Shown one piece after another: positions 51,018-59,347 of a stretch of DNA of 64,000 bases (its first letter is position 1; each line of letters begins with the position of its first letter). Source of the stretch: Acidithiobacillus sp. HP-2 (GTDB lineage: Bacteria > Pseudomonadota > Gammaproteobacteria > Acidithiobacillales > Acidithiobacillaceae); NCBI RefSeq assembly GCF_015100155.1, contig NZ_JACKZA010000008.1, positions 62,001 through 126,000 on the forward strand, read 5' to 3'. The position numbers and the translations under genes are program-made. The notes under the pieces were generated by a model. It was not told where the DNA came from, did not search any database, and worked only from the letters and a program-made list of their open reading frames with translations.

Positions 51018-51584
51018 ATGGAATGGTGCGAACGCTTTAAGGAATATCGGGATCGGGGACGCTGTGTGGTGTACTTTCCCAACTTGCACGAAGGCGAGGA
51101 CGCCGAAGCCTACGGAGTTTTTCTGTCCCTGATGCGGGTGAAAATGGGCATCATGATTCTTGCCCCAGATCGTGAAGAGCGTTATGAACCGGTATACCGC
51201 GACGCGATCAAGTATCATCTCCAGACTATTCGCCACAGCCGCCTGTTTACCAGTTATGTCCCGTTGAAGACGCGGGTGTATTTCGTAGAAACAGTCGATG
51301 TTCGCGATGCCTTTTATCCCTGCGCCGATTTTTGTGTGCCTGGAGGTACGCTGATGGGTGGAGCTGTGGACCTTACCAGACCCATTGCCGATGGCTGCCC
51401 GCTGATTCTGGGTCCAAAAATGCCGGATAATGCTTTACGTCAAGGATTGCTGGCCGCAGGTGGAGCCGTTTGGGCGCAGGATAATAATCAGTTGATTGAC
51501 CTTGCCAAGGCGTGGCTGACTGATCCCGCTGCGGCAAAAACGGCGGCTGAAAAAGCGCGGGAGTGGTGGCAGCAGCACGGTTAA
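51018..51584 (+). CDS. KDO-transferase-like GT-B C-terminal half protein
   Basis: A 188-residue protein; the ATG at 51018 follows AAGGAG at 8 bases. The segment FCVPGGTLMGGAVDLTRPIADGCPLILGPKMPDNALRQGLLAAGGAVWAQD in parts resembles the donor-binding half of WaaA/KdtA (3-deoxy-manno-octulosonate transferase), with the G-G-x-x-x-x-G-G-x-x-x-x-x-P-x-x-x-G-x-P pattern. The acceptor-side half and membrane anchor are absent; a complete WaaA is about 420 residues. It may be a stand-alone relative or a partner subunit. Activity unknown. Confidence 0.65.
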   Translation: MEWCERFKEYRDRGRCVVYFPNLHEGEDAEAYGVFLSLMRVKMGIMILAPDREERYEPVYRDAIKYHLQTIRHSRLFTSYVPLKTRVYFVETVDVRDAFYPCADFCVPGGTLMGGAVDLTRPIADGCPLILGPKMPDNALRQGLLAAGGAVWAQDNNQLIDLAKAWLTDPAAAKTAAEKAREWWQQHG

Positions 51585-51617
51585 GTATATTTCAGGATGG
51601 CTGCCTGCTTATCACTG

Positions 51618-51992
51618 CTAGTGAAGACGCCATCTTATATCGCTGGACCAACTGATCATCCACAAAAAAATGAGTTGAAAAACGAGCCGGGCGTTGAGTA
51701 TCCAGGGAGCTATATCTGGATATTTTGATGCATGCATTGCCATATAAACATTGGCCGGCGTCACGGCAATGGTTAAACAAAAAAGACCAAACCCGGCATA
51801 AGGCCTGGTCTTTTTTGATAGCAACCCCAAGGCTCCGAGCATTTCAAGAAAACCGCTCACATAAACGTCGGCCATATGCCAGGGGATGTAGTCCGGAATT
51901 ATTTTTGCTTCGCTGCCTGTAAAGATAAAATGTGCCAGGCTACCGATAAAAAACCATATGAATACAAAACTCAAAATTATCTTTTTCACCAA
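51618..51992 (-). CDS. DoxX-family small membrane protein
   Basis: A 124-residue protein with four hydrophobic helices: ILSFVFIWFFIGSLAHFIFTG in parts, YVSGFLEMLGALGLL, FGLFCLTIAVTPANVYMA and LVFQLIFLWMI. Charged residues between them fit the DoxX/DUF4267-type family. Related subunits occur in thiosulfate:quinone oxidoreductase (DoxD/DoxA), but the fold alone does not prove that. A terminator-like hairpin lies inside the coding sequence. Confidence 0.7.
   Translation of the reverse strand: MVKKIILSFVFIWFFIGSLAHFIFTGSEAKIIPDYIPWHMADVYVSGFLEMLGALGLLSKKTRPYAGFGLFCLTIAVTPANVYMAMHASKYPDIAPWILNARLVFQLIFLWMISWSSDIRWRLH
51779..51816. terminator. Terminator-like hairpin inside the DoxX gene
   Basis: AAAAAAGACCA (51779-51789) and TGGTCTTTTTT (51806-51816) form a perfect 11-base-pair stem with a 16-base loop ending in a T-run on both strands. 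It could end transcripts of the plus-strand KDO-transferase-like gene 195 bases upstream, and possibly attenuate the DoxX gene itself. Confidence 0.5.
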
Positions 51993-52181
51993 TGCTCCCT
52001 GCTCTGGCGATTTTTTCAGGCCAGATAGTCATATTTCTGTCATGGCAATGATTACGTGGAATATGCTGACCTGGATGCAAAAAATCCTGCTGCATCCGTC
52101 TGCGCAAAAAATACGTATTCATTATATGTTGAGGCTGTTGCCTCCCTGTATGAAGCTGAAAACGGTGTTAAGGAGAATTTA

Positions 52182-52676
52182 ATGAAATATTTTAGATCAG
52201 GAATTGCGGTGTTGATGGCAGGATTGGCTGTGAGCCTCGTGGCGCCTTTGGCTGAGGCCGCTCCGAGTGCTGCATCGGTGCAGCGGGCAGATATCAAAAT
52301 GCCGATTCAAAATCATATTGATGCTTTTGGTGGCAAGTCCGGGGTTAAAGCGCTCATTAATACGTTTGTTGGTTATGTGGCGGCAGATCCCCATATCAAC
52401 TATTATTTTGCCCATACCAACATCAAGGCCCTTAAATATAATCTGACGCAACAGGTTTGCGAAGTGGTTGGCGGGCCCTGTACCTACACTGGCCCGACCA
52501 TGACTGCAGTACACAAGGGCTTGCACGTTACCACAGCAGCATTTAATTATCTGGCACAGGATATGATCAAGGCGATGGATCAGCGCGATATTGCCAAACC
52601 GGCGCAGAACTATCTTTTGGCGCAACTGGCAGCCATGGAACCACAAATCGTTACGGCCAATGGCCCGTTGGGTTAA
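52182..52676 (+). CDS. Exported group I truncated haemoglobin
   Basis: The ATG at 52182 follows AAGGAG and gives 164 residues. A signal peptide (AVLMAGLAVSLVAPLAEA) is likely cleaved near residue 26. The globin part has the group I pattern: the haem-pocket segment QQVCEVVGGPCTYTGPTMTAVHKGL in parts contains the probable proximal His111. Truncated haemoglobins are usually cytoplasmic, so export to the periplasm is unusual. Roles may include NO or O2 binding or electron transfer. It stands alone between DoxX and an esterase lipoprotein; two haem-globin genes of different kinds lie in this window. Confidence 0.88.
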   Translation: MKYFRSGIAVLMAGLAVSLVAPLAEAAPSAASVQRADIKMPIQNHIDAFGGKSGVKALINTFVGYVAADPHINYYFAHTNIKALKYNLTQQVCEVVGGPCTYTGPTMTAVHKGLHVTTAAFNYLAQDMIKAMDQRDIAKPAQNYLLAQLAAMEPQIVTANGPLG

Positions 52677-52759
52677 TACACGAGCGATTGGTTATTCAAC
52701 CAGGTCCTGAAGACTGGGTTTACTTTTAAATTTTCGGTGTTATCTGTGGATGACCAATC

Positions 52760-53662
52760 ATGTCCTTAGCTGTGAGAATGAGCAAGTTATTCATTGCCGG
52801 GATGACAGGCGTTATTTCCGCCTGTTCTCCGTTGCAAATTATCAATCGTCTTACCCCGACAAACACCTATAAGGTCACTCAGGGTATTCTTTATCAACAT
52901 CAGGCACGCGGGCATCTGGATGTATATGAACCCGTTCCCAAGGATGATTATCCTGAACCAGCGGGAGGCTATCCCGTGGTGCTGTTTATTTACGGCGGTG
53001 CCTGGGATAGTGGCACCCGGCAAGAATACAAGTTTGTAGGAGAAGCTCTGGCCGCCCGTGGTTTGGTGGTGGTCATACCCAATTATCGCATTTATCCACA
53101 GGTACGTTATCCTGCTTTTTTAAGAGATAATGCACGTGCTGTAGCCTGGACTTATCAGCACATCGCCGCTTTCGGTGGCAATATCCGGGATTTTTATATC
53201 ATGGGCCATAGTGCAGGGGCCTATAATGCCGCCATGTTGGTGATGGATCCGCGCTGGCTGCAGGCAGTGGGACTCAAGCCGGATATTTTTAGTGGCTGGA
53301 TAGGATTGGCGGGACCCTACAATTTTTATCCAATTACTTATAAACCGGTCCGTCCCATATTTTTCTACCCGGATTATCCCCCCAATAGTATGCCGATTGA
53401 TTTTGCCGATAATGCGGATATTCCCCGAACTTTTTTAGGGGCTGCAGTGCATGACAATCTGGTGAATCCGAAAGTGAATACTGAAGTATTGGCGACCATG
53501 CTGAAAAAGGCGGGGGTCAGTGTCGAGTTGAAAATGTATCGCGGTGTAAACCACGAAACCTTGATTGGCGCTTTTGCCAAGCCATTACGCTGGATGGCCC
53601 CGGTGCTGGACGATGTGGTGGCTTTCATCAAAGAGGGTCACGATGAGCGCGTCCATCCCTGA
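52760..53662 (+). CDS. Alpha/beta-hydrolase (carboxylesterase) lipoprotein
   Basis: An exported 300-residue esterase. The N-terminus has a lipobox-like VISAC near residue 22, so it is probably a membrane-anchored lipoprotein; the in-frame ATG at 52778 would give a more standard lipoprotein signal. The hydrolase part has the oxyanion region VVLFIYGGAWDSG, the nucleophile elbow GHSAGAY (Ser) and a late GVNHETL (His), with a probable Asp in between. It resembles the BD-FAE/kynurenine-formamidase-type esterases; substrate unknown. A terminator hairpin follows. Confidence 0.85.
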   Translation: MSLAVRMSKLFIAGMTGVISACSPLQIINRLTPTNTYKVTQGILYQHQARGHLDVYEPVPKDDYPEPAGGYPVVLFIYGGAWDSGTRQEYKFVGEALAARGLVVVIPNYRIYPQVRYPAFLRDNARAVAWTYQHIAAFGGNIRDFYIMGHSAGAYNAAMLVMDPRWLQAVGLKPDIFSGWIGLAGPYNFYPITYKPVRPIFFYPDYPPNSMPIDFADNADIPRTFLGAAVHDNLVNPKVNTEVLATMLKKAGVSVELKMYRGVNHETLIGAFAKPLRWMAPVLDDVVAFIKEGHDERVHP

Positions 53663-53669
53663 TCATTAA

Positions 53670-53701
53670 AAAGCCCCGGTCTGACAACAGACCGGGGCTT
53701 T
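53670..53701. terminator. Bidirectional terminator between the esterase and DUF1641-like genes
   Basis: Perfect 14-base-pair stem (AAAGCCCCGGTCTG / CAGACCGGGGCTTT) around ACAA, between convergent genes. The A-run and T-run serve both directions. Confidence 0.85.
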
Positions 53702-53725
53702 CATGAAGCCAGAATGATGAAATAC

Positions 53726-55429
53726 TTAGCTGGATTTCAGCGACTTCATGAAAATCGTCGCAAAACGGATGAAGAATTTGAGCAGGTATTGGGTATCTTT
53801 GGCGAAGACAATTTTCATCAGGCCAAAAATACCGCCACCCTTGTTGGCTTCATTCTGCATTTCGGTTTTGGTCAGTTCCAGCGCCTTTACAGCCTTGTCA
53901 ACGCCACTGGCAAATACCGCATCGGAAGGGATCATGGGCACTACCTTGCTCATGACCATGTTGATTTTACCAACCAGACCGGCCTTCTGCAGGTTGCCGA
54001 CCAGGGCAAATACTTCAGGTAACATGTCGATCAGATGGGCATCATGGAGGCCCTGAACAATACCTTTGATCCGATGGTTGATGCTTTCTGCATCACCCTT
54101 GAGCGCTTTGGAACCAATCTGGGCAATTTCCATCCAGATCAGGGCGCCCTGGCTGATGCTGCTGCCAATGTGCTGGATGGTGCCGTCATGCCACAGTTCG
54201 GCAACAAAATCTGCACCGGTACCGAAGGCAATATTCAGATCGCCGCGCGGGGTCAGGATTTCTTCCAGACGGATGCCCTTGGCCTCCAGGGCCTTGGCGG
54301 CAGCCTGCAGGGAACCCCCTACTGTTTCGGCCACTTTGAGCAGTGAGCCTACGCGATCGGCAAGGCTGTCTGCATCACCCTGGGCTAGATCTTTGGCGCG
54401 CATGGCAATTTTCAGCCATTTTTCGGCCTCTTCGGCAATATCATCCAGCTTGTCCGGAAGGTCGAGGTCGGAGATGATGCCTTTTACGGCACCAAGGCCA
54501 TCTTTACCCGCCTGAACAAAAAATCCGGCACTGGCCGCATAACCAGCCAGATGTTCTACCTGATCCAGCAAGCCCTCAACCCGACTGACCATATCCACTG
54601 AGCCGTCACCCTGGGTTAGATGCTTGACGCGCATGGCCACCTGCATCCAGCGGTTGCCGCCCGAACCGATGCTGGCCAACGCATTACCCATATTGGCGCT
54701 TTCCAGAACTTCAGGCATGGTGTCGCGCAGGGTGCCAATGGCAATATTCATCTGCCCGCCCAAAATTTCCGCCATGTCGAGCATGCCGCTCAGGCGGGTC
54801 TGCAGATCGGGAGCGTCACCCTGAATCAGGCGCTGGGCGCGCTTGGCCATCTGGATCCACTGGTCGGCCATTTCCTGAATTTCATCAAGGCGATCCGGCA
54901 GGTCCAGTTGCCCAACCATGTTGCCGACAACGCCTACACCCTGCTTGGCGCTTTCTAACCAGTACTGGATGGTGGCCGTGCTGCTATGGATTTTCTGGAC
55001 CATTTCTTCGGGATTTTCACCGATGATGGGGCACTTCAACTCCGCGCTGAGCGCCGCGATGGAGCTGAAAAAACCGGAGCGCTGCAGATTGCCGAGAAGT
55101 TGCAGGACTTCCTTGAGGGTTTTGTCCAGTTCGGCCTGCTGGGCGTCATTGATGAGCGCACGCAGGCGATCCAGCGGTTCTTCATCGGAGTTGCCCTTGA
55201 CGAAAGATTGCAGGGATTCGGAAATGCCCTGCAGTTTTTCCATGTAGGGCTGCATGGTTTCCATCAACTTGTCTGTGTCGATGGCCTGAGGGAGTTCATT
55301 CAGGACGTCGCGCAGCATCTGCAGCATGTTTTGCACCTGCAGGGCGGCTTCGCCGACTTTTCCGAGCCCTTCCCACTGGCGTTCGTTGAGACTTACTACT
55401 GCTGCTGGTACCGTATTCGCGTTGGCCAT
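53726..55429 (-). CDS. Repeat-built helical protein, DUF1641-like
   Basis: A soluble all-helical protein of 567 residues with Gly-rich turns. A unit of about 90-110 residues recurs at least three to four times, each with a W-x-x-x-A-x-R/K core: MADQWIQMAKRAQRLIQGDA, then NRWMQVAMRVKHLTQGDG, EAEKWLKIAMRAKDLAQGDA, and LIWMEIAQIGSKALKGDA. Each core is followed by a helix such as RVGSLLKVAETVGGSL and a LDLPDKLDDI-type linker. Single units resemble DUF1641, found near redox and sulfur genes, but I recognise no function. The N-terminal helices (WEGLGKVGEAALQVQNMLQML) look coiled-coil. Monocistronic; no signal peptide. Confidence 0.6.
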   Translation of the reverse strand: MANANTVPAAVVSLNERQWEGLGKVGEAALQVQNMLQMLRDVLNELPQAIDTDKLMETMQPYMEKLQGISESLQSFVKGNSDEEPLDRLRALINDAQQAELDKTLKEVLQLLGNLQRSGFFSSIAALSAELKCPIIGENPEEMVQKIHSSTATIQYWLESAKQGVGVVGNMVGQLDLPDRLDEIQEMADQWIQMAKRAQRLIQGDAPDLQTRLSGMLDMAEILGGQMNIAIGTLRDTMPEVLESANMGNALASIGSGGNRWMQVAMRVKHLTQGDGSVDMVSRVEGLLDQVEHLAGYAASAGFFVQAGKDGLGAVKGIISDLDLPDKLDDIAEEAEKWLKIAMRAKDLAQGDADSLADRVGSLLKVAETVGGSLQAAAKALEAKGIRLEEILTPRGDLNIAFGTGADFVAELWHDGTIQHIGSSISQGALIWMEIAQIGSKALKGDAESINHRIKGIVQGLHDAHLIDMLPEVFALVGNLQKAGLVGKINMVMSKVVPMIPSDAVFASGVDKAVKALELTKTEMQNEANKGGGIFGLMKIVFAKDTQYLLKFFIRFATIFMKSLKSS

Positions 55430-55590
55430 GTTGCGCTAATCTCCCGCTGAAATAATGCTGCGATAAGTGCTTTTAATAGAACAAAGCAAGCTTTGTTAAG
55501 ACTTGCCTTATTTACCACAAAAAGCGTCCCTTTCCTACCCATGTCAGTGTGCCCTATCATCGTCAACGAGGCTTTTGCAGGCTAATTATT

Positions 55591-56034
55591 ATGCTTTATG
55601 GCAGTAAACGAGAAACATATCGGCAGATCTTTCTGGACAGTTGGCAAGCTTTTCGCGAGGGGCGGCCCCTCGAAGGCGTGCAGACCAGGATTGTGGCCGC
55701 CATTCTGGATCACCCCGAGTATCAGGCCTTGCTGGAAGATGCCGAACGAGGATTGTACCAGGACTTTTCCCCTGAACAGGGGCAAAGCAATCCCTTTCTG
55801 CATATGTCTCTGCATGTGGGGCTGGCAGAAATGTTGGCAATGAATCAGCCACAGGGTATCGTCCATCTTTACACGATCGCCTGCGAAAAGCGGGGTGAAC
55901 ATGATGCCGAACATCTTTTTGTCGACTGTATGGGCGAGATGATGTGGCAGGCACAGAGGGCGGGGGTGCCTCCGGATATGGGTACCCTGCTGGCTTGTGT
56001 GCGGCGCGGACTGGCGTTGCCAGATCCGGCTTGA
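55591..56034 (+). CDS. DUF1841 family protein
   Basis: From the ATG at 55591 the product is 147 residues (MLYGSKRETYRQIFLDSWQA...). The DUF1841 pattern is visible: REGRPLEGVQTRIVAAILDHPEY in parts, NPFLHMSLHVGLAEMLAMNQPQGI in parts and GEHDAEHLFVDCMGEMMWQAQRAG in parts, with several conserved His. Function unknown. It precedes pepF by 32 bases, so the two are probably co-transcribed. Confidence 0.85.
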   Translation: MLYGSKRETYRQIFLDSWQAFREGRPLEGVQTRIVAAILDHPEYQALLEDAERGLYQDFSPEQGQSNPFLHMSLHVGLAEMLAMNQPQGIVHLYTIACEKRGEHDAEHLFVDCMGEMMWQAQRAGVPPDMGTLLACVRRGLALPDPA

Positions 56035-56066
56035 TACGGCCCTGAGGGGCATTTGGGAGAAAATTC

Positions 56067-57863
56067 ATGGTAAAAGCAGTGCAATCGACAACAACCGGCG
56101 CTGAAAGTATTCACTGGCGTTTGCAGGATCTTTATGCGGGTTCGGACGATCCGCACCTGGAAGCCGATATGCTTTGGGCCAGCAGCGCAGCAGAAGATTT
56201 TGCCCGGCAGTATCGACCGGGTTTGGGCGATCTGGATGCAGCTGCCCTGGCCACAGCCATGCAAAGTCTGGAGGCCATTCGTCAACGGTTGGGTCGGGTA
56301 GGGACTTTTCGTTATCTGAGTTATGTCACTCATGCCGACCAGCCTGCGTATGGGGCGGCGTTGCAGGCTTATGAAGAAGCCGCGACTCAAGTCAGCAATC
56401 AGTTGATATTTTTTGATATTGCCTGGAATGCGGTCGATGAGAATCGCGCTGGACAGTTACTTCAGGATCCTGCTCTCGCCCACTGGGCGCATCTGCTGCG
56501 CAACTGGCGGCAATATCGCAGTCACCTGCGGAGTGAGAGCGAAGAACAGATTCTTTCGGAAAAGCGGGTAACTGGTCGGGCACTCTGGGAGCGCCTTTTT
56601 GACGAAACGCTGACAGAGATGCGTTTCAATCTGCGCGGTAAGGCTATGACCGAGCAGGAAGTGCTGACCCTGCTGTCCAATCCTGACCGGACATTGCGTC
56701 ATGATGCGGCAGAGTCCCTGAGTACGGGACTGGAAAGCCGCCTGCACACTTTGACCACCTGTTTTAATGCCATTCTGGCCGATAAGGCCCTGGATGACCG
56801 GCTGCGTTCTTATCCCCATTGGCTCAGTGAGCGCAATCTGAGTAATGAAATTTCCGACAGTATGGTCGAGGCCCTGGAGGCAGCCGTGGTGTCCCGCTAC
56901 GCTCTGGTGGCCCGCTATTATCGGCTCAAGGCCAAACTGCTGCGGGTAGCGCCGCTGATGGACTATGACCGCTATGCGCCGATCTCCAGTGCGGCGCGGC
57001 GTTACGACTGGGCGGAATGTCAGCGCATTGTGCTGGCGGCGGTCCACGATTTTTCGCCGGAGCTGGGTGCCATCGGTCAACGTTTTTTTGACGAACACTG
57101 GATTGATGCGGCTCTGGCACCCGGCAAACGGGGTGGGGCTTTTGCTCATCCGGTGACTCCCGACGTACATCCTTACCTGATGGTCAATTATACCGGTACG
57201 GTGCGCGACGTGATGACCGTGGCCCACGAACTGGGGCACGGCATCCATCAGTATCTGGCGCGTGAGCAGGGCTACCTGAATGCCGATACGCCGCTGACTA
57301 CAGCGGAAACAGCCTCGGTGTTCGGAGAAATGCTGACTTTTGAACGGCTGATGCGCGAGGAGCAGGACCCGCAGCAACGTCTGACCTTGCTCTGCGGCAA
57401 AATTGAGGACACCTTTGCCACGGTATTCCGGCAGATGGCCATGCATCGCTTTGAGGTGGTAATGCACAATGCCCGTCGTTGCGAGGGCGAACTCAGCAAG
57501 GAAAGGCTCGCAGAGCTGTGGATGCAAACCCAGACTGAGCAGTTTGCCGACAGTATCCAGTTCAGTCCCGGATACCGCTGGTGGTGGAGTTATATCCCGC
57601 ATTTTATTGGCTCTCCCGGCTACGTGTACGCTTATGCTTTTGGTGAATTGCTGACTTTGGCTTTAATTCAGCGTTATCGGGAAAATCCCCAGGGCTTTGT
57701 GCCGGGATATGTCGCCATGTTGAAGCTTGGGGGCAGCAAAACGCCTGCCGAGGTGGTGGCAGAAACGGGTGTTAATCTCGAAGATCCGGATTTGTGGTCA
57801 AAAGCCCTGGATTATCTTGCCAGTATGGTGGATGAGGCGGAATCCCTGGCCGGAGTCCGTTGA
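56067..57863 (+). CDS. pepF: Oligoendopeptidase F (M3 family zinc metallopeptidase)
   Basis: A cytoplasmic peptidase of 598 residues, the usual length. The zinc motif VAHELGHGIHQYLA has H-E-x-x-H, and the third ligand Glu lies in the following TAETASVFGEMLTFE. C-terminal SPGYVYAYAFGELLTLAL is typical of M3B peptidases. Degrades oligopeptides. The stop is followed after 2 bases by the fumC start. Confidence 0.92.
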   Translation: MVKAVQSTTTGAESIHWRLQDLYAGSDDPHLEADMLWASSAAEDFARQYRPGLGDLDAAALATAMQSLEAIRQRLGRVGTFRYLSYVTHADQPAYGAALQAYEEAATQVSNQLIFFDIAWNAVDENRAGQLLQDPALAHWAHLLRNWRQYRSHLRSESEEQILSEKRVTGRALWERLFDETLTEMRFNLRGKAMTEQEVLTLLSNPDRTLRHDAAESLSTGLESRLHTLTTCFNAILADKALDDRLRSYPHWLSERNLSNEISDSMVEALEAAVVSRYALVARYYRLKAKLLRVAPLMDYDRYAPISSAARRYDWAECQRIVLAAVHDFSPELGAIGQRFFDEHWIDAALAPGKRGGAFAHPVTPDVHPYLMVNYTGTVRDVMTVAHELGHGIHQYLAREQGYLNADTPLTTAETASVFGEMLTFERLMREEQDPQQRLTLLCGKIEDTFATVFRQMAMHRFEVVMHNARRCEGELSKERLAELWMQTQTEQFADSIQFSPGYRWWWSYIPHFIGSPGYVYAYAFGELLTLALIQRYRENPQGFVPGYVAMLKLGGSKTPAEVVAETGVNLEDPDLWSKALDYLASMVDEAESLAGVR

Positions 57864-57865
57864 GC

Positions 57866-59239
57866 ATGCGTCAGGAAAAAGACAGCATGGGTCTGGTGGA
57901 GGTGGAAGATACCGCACTGTGGGGGGCGCAAACCCAACGCTCCCTGAATTACTTTGCCATCGGCAGCGAACGGATGCCCATGGCGGTCATTTATGCCCTG
58001 GCCAGAATCAAGCGTGCTGCTGCTCAGGTCAACCACGAATTGGGCCTTTTGGGCAAGGATATTGCCGATTATATTCAGCTTGCCGCCAGCGAAATCATCG
58101 ATGGACGCTGGGATGAACAGTTTCCGCTGCGGGTCTGGCAGACGGGTAGCGGCACCCAGAGCAATATGAATGTGAATGAAGTGATTGCCAATCGTGCCAA
58201 CGAGCTGGCTGGTCAGGTCCGGGGCACGAAAAACCCCGTGCATCCCAACGATCATGTGAATCTTGGTCAGTCTTCCAATGATACTTTTCCGGCGGCCATG
58301 CATATTGCCGCAGCATTGGCGGCGCAGCAAAATCTGCTGCCCACGCTGATCCATCTGGAAAGCCTGCTGGCGGCTAAAAGCCAGCAATTTGCGGCACTGA
58401 TCAAGGTCGGACGCACGCATCTGATGGATGCTGTTCCGCTGACCCTGGGTCAGGAGTTTTCCGGGTACCAGGCGCAGTTGCAGATGGGTATTCAGGCCAT
58501 TGAGCAGGCTTTGCCCGGACTGTACGGACTGGCTTTGGGGGCTACGGCGGTGGGCACGGGCCTTAACTGTCATCCAGATTTTGCCAGACAGGCTTGTGCG
58601 CACCTGCATGCTGAACTGGGCTTGCCTTTTCATCCGGCAGCCAATTTTTTCGCGGCGCTGGCGGGCCATGAAGCCCTCCAGCAACTGAGCAGCAGTCTGC
58701 GCCTGGTCGCCATGTCCTTGCTGAAAATAGCCAACGATATTCGCTGGATGGCATCCGGCCCCCGGGCGGGTCTGGGCGAACTGCAACTTCCCGAAAATGA
58801 ACCGGGGTCTTCCATTATGCCCGGCAAGGTGAACCCCACCCAGGCTGAGGCGCTGACCATGGTTTGCGTGCAGGTTTATGGAAATGACGCAGCCATTGCC
58901 TTCGCCGCATCCCAGGGTAATTTTGAACTGAATGTTTACAAGCCACTGATTGCATTCAATGTTCTGCAGTCCATCGAGCTGCTGGGGGATGCGGCCCGGT
59001 CTTTTGCCGAGCATTGTCTGCAGGGGCTGGAGCCGGTTACTGAACGCTTGCAGGAAAACATGGAAAAATCTCTGATGCTGGTGACTTGCCTGACCCCCGT
59101 GATGGGTTATGAGCGCGCGGCGGCCGTGGCCCAGCACGCCCACCGCAATCATTGTACACTCCGCGAGGCGGTGATTCAGCTGGGTTTCCTCGCGGGAGAA
59201 GACTTCGACGCGCAGGTGCAGCCGCAGGACATGTTGTAA
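57866..59239 (+). CDS. fumC: Fumarate hydratase, class II
   Basis: Iron-independent fumarase of 457 residues, interconverting fumarate and malate. The signature GSSIMPGKVNPTQAEA is complete; VWQTGSGTQSNMNVNEVIANRA in parts and the catalytic His region GRTHLMDAVPLTLGQEF are present. The ATG at 57866 overlaps no gene; an alternative TTG is at 57860. It lies directly after pepF and may be translated in coupling with it. Confidence 0.96.
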   Translation: MRQEKDSMGLVEVEDTALWGAQTQRSLNYFAIGSERMPMAVIYALARIKRAAAQVNHELGLLGKDIADYIQLAASEIIDGRWDEQFPLRVWQTGSGTQSNMNVNEVIANRANELAGQVRGTKNPVHPNDHVNLGQSSNDTFPAAMHIAAALAAQQNLLPTLIHLESLLAAKSQQFAALIKVGRTHLMDAVPLTLGQEFSGYQAQLQMGIQAIEQALPGLYGLALGATAVGTGLNCHPDFARQACAHLHAELGLPFHPAANFFAALAGHEALQQLSSSLRLVAMSLLKIANDIRWMASGPRAGLGELQLPENEPGSSIMPGKVNPTQAEALTMVCVQVYGNDAAIAFAASQGNFELNVYKPLIAFNVLQSIELLGDAARSFAEHCLQGLEPVTERLQENMEKSLMLVTCLTPVMGYERAAAVAQHAHRNHCTLREAVIQLGFLAGEDFDAQVQPQDML

Positions 59240-59347
59240 AGCCAGGCATGCTGATGCGCTGCTGTTATGGAGGATCATCGCCGGATCATGTTATCCTTTG
59301 GTCCGGCTAATCCATCAGCATTCAGACAGCGCAAGAGGACTTAGAGC

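Noticed and set aside
56457-57602. Long minus-strand ORF of 381 codons inside pepF
   Set aside because: Fully overlaps the conserved peptidase with its HELGH motif; composition is that of an antisense shadow.
57812-59278. 488-codon minus-strand ORF over fumC
   Set aside because: Antisense shadow of a highly conserved enzyme; no motif of its own.
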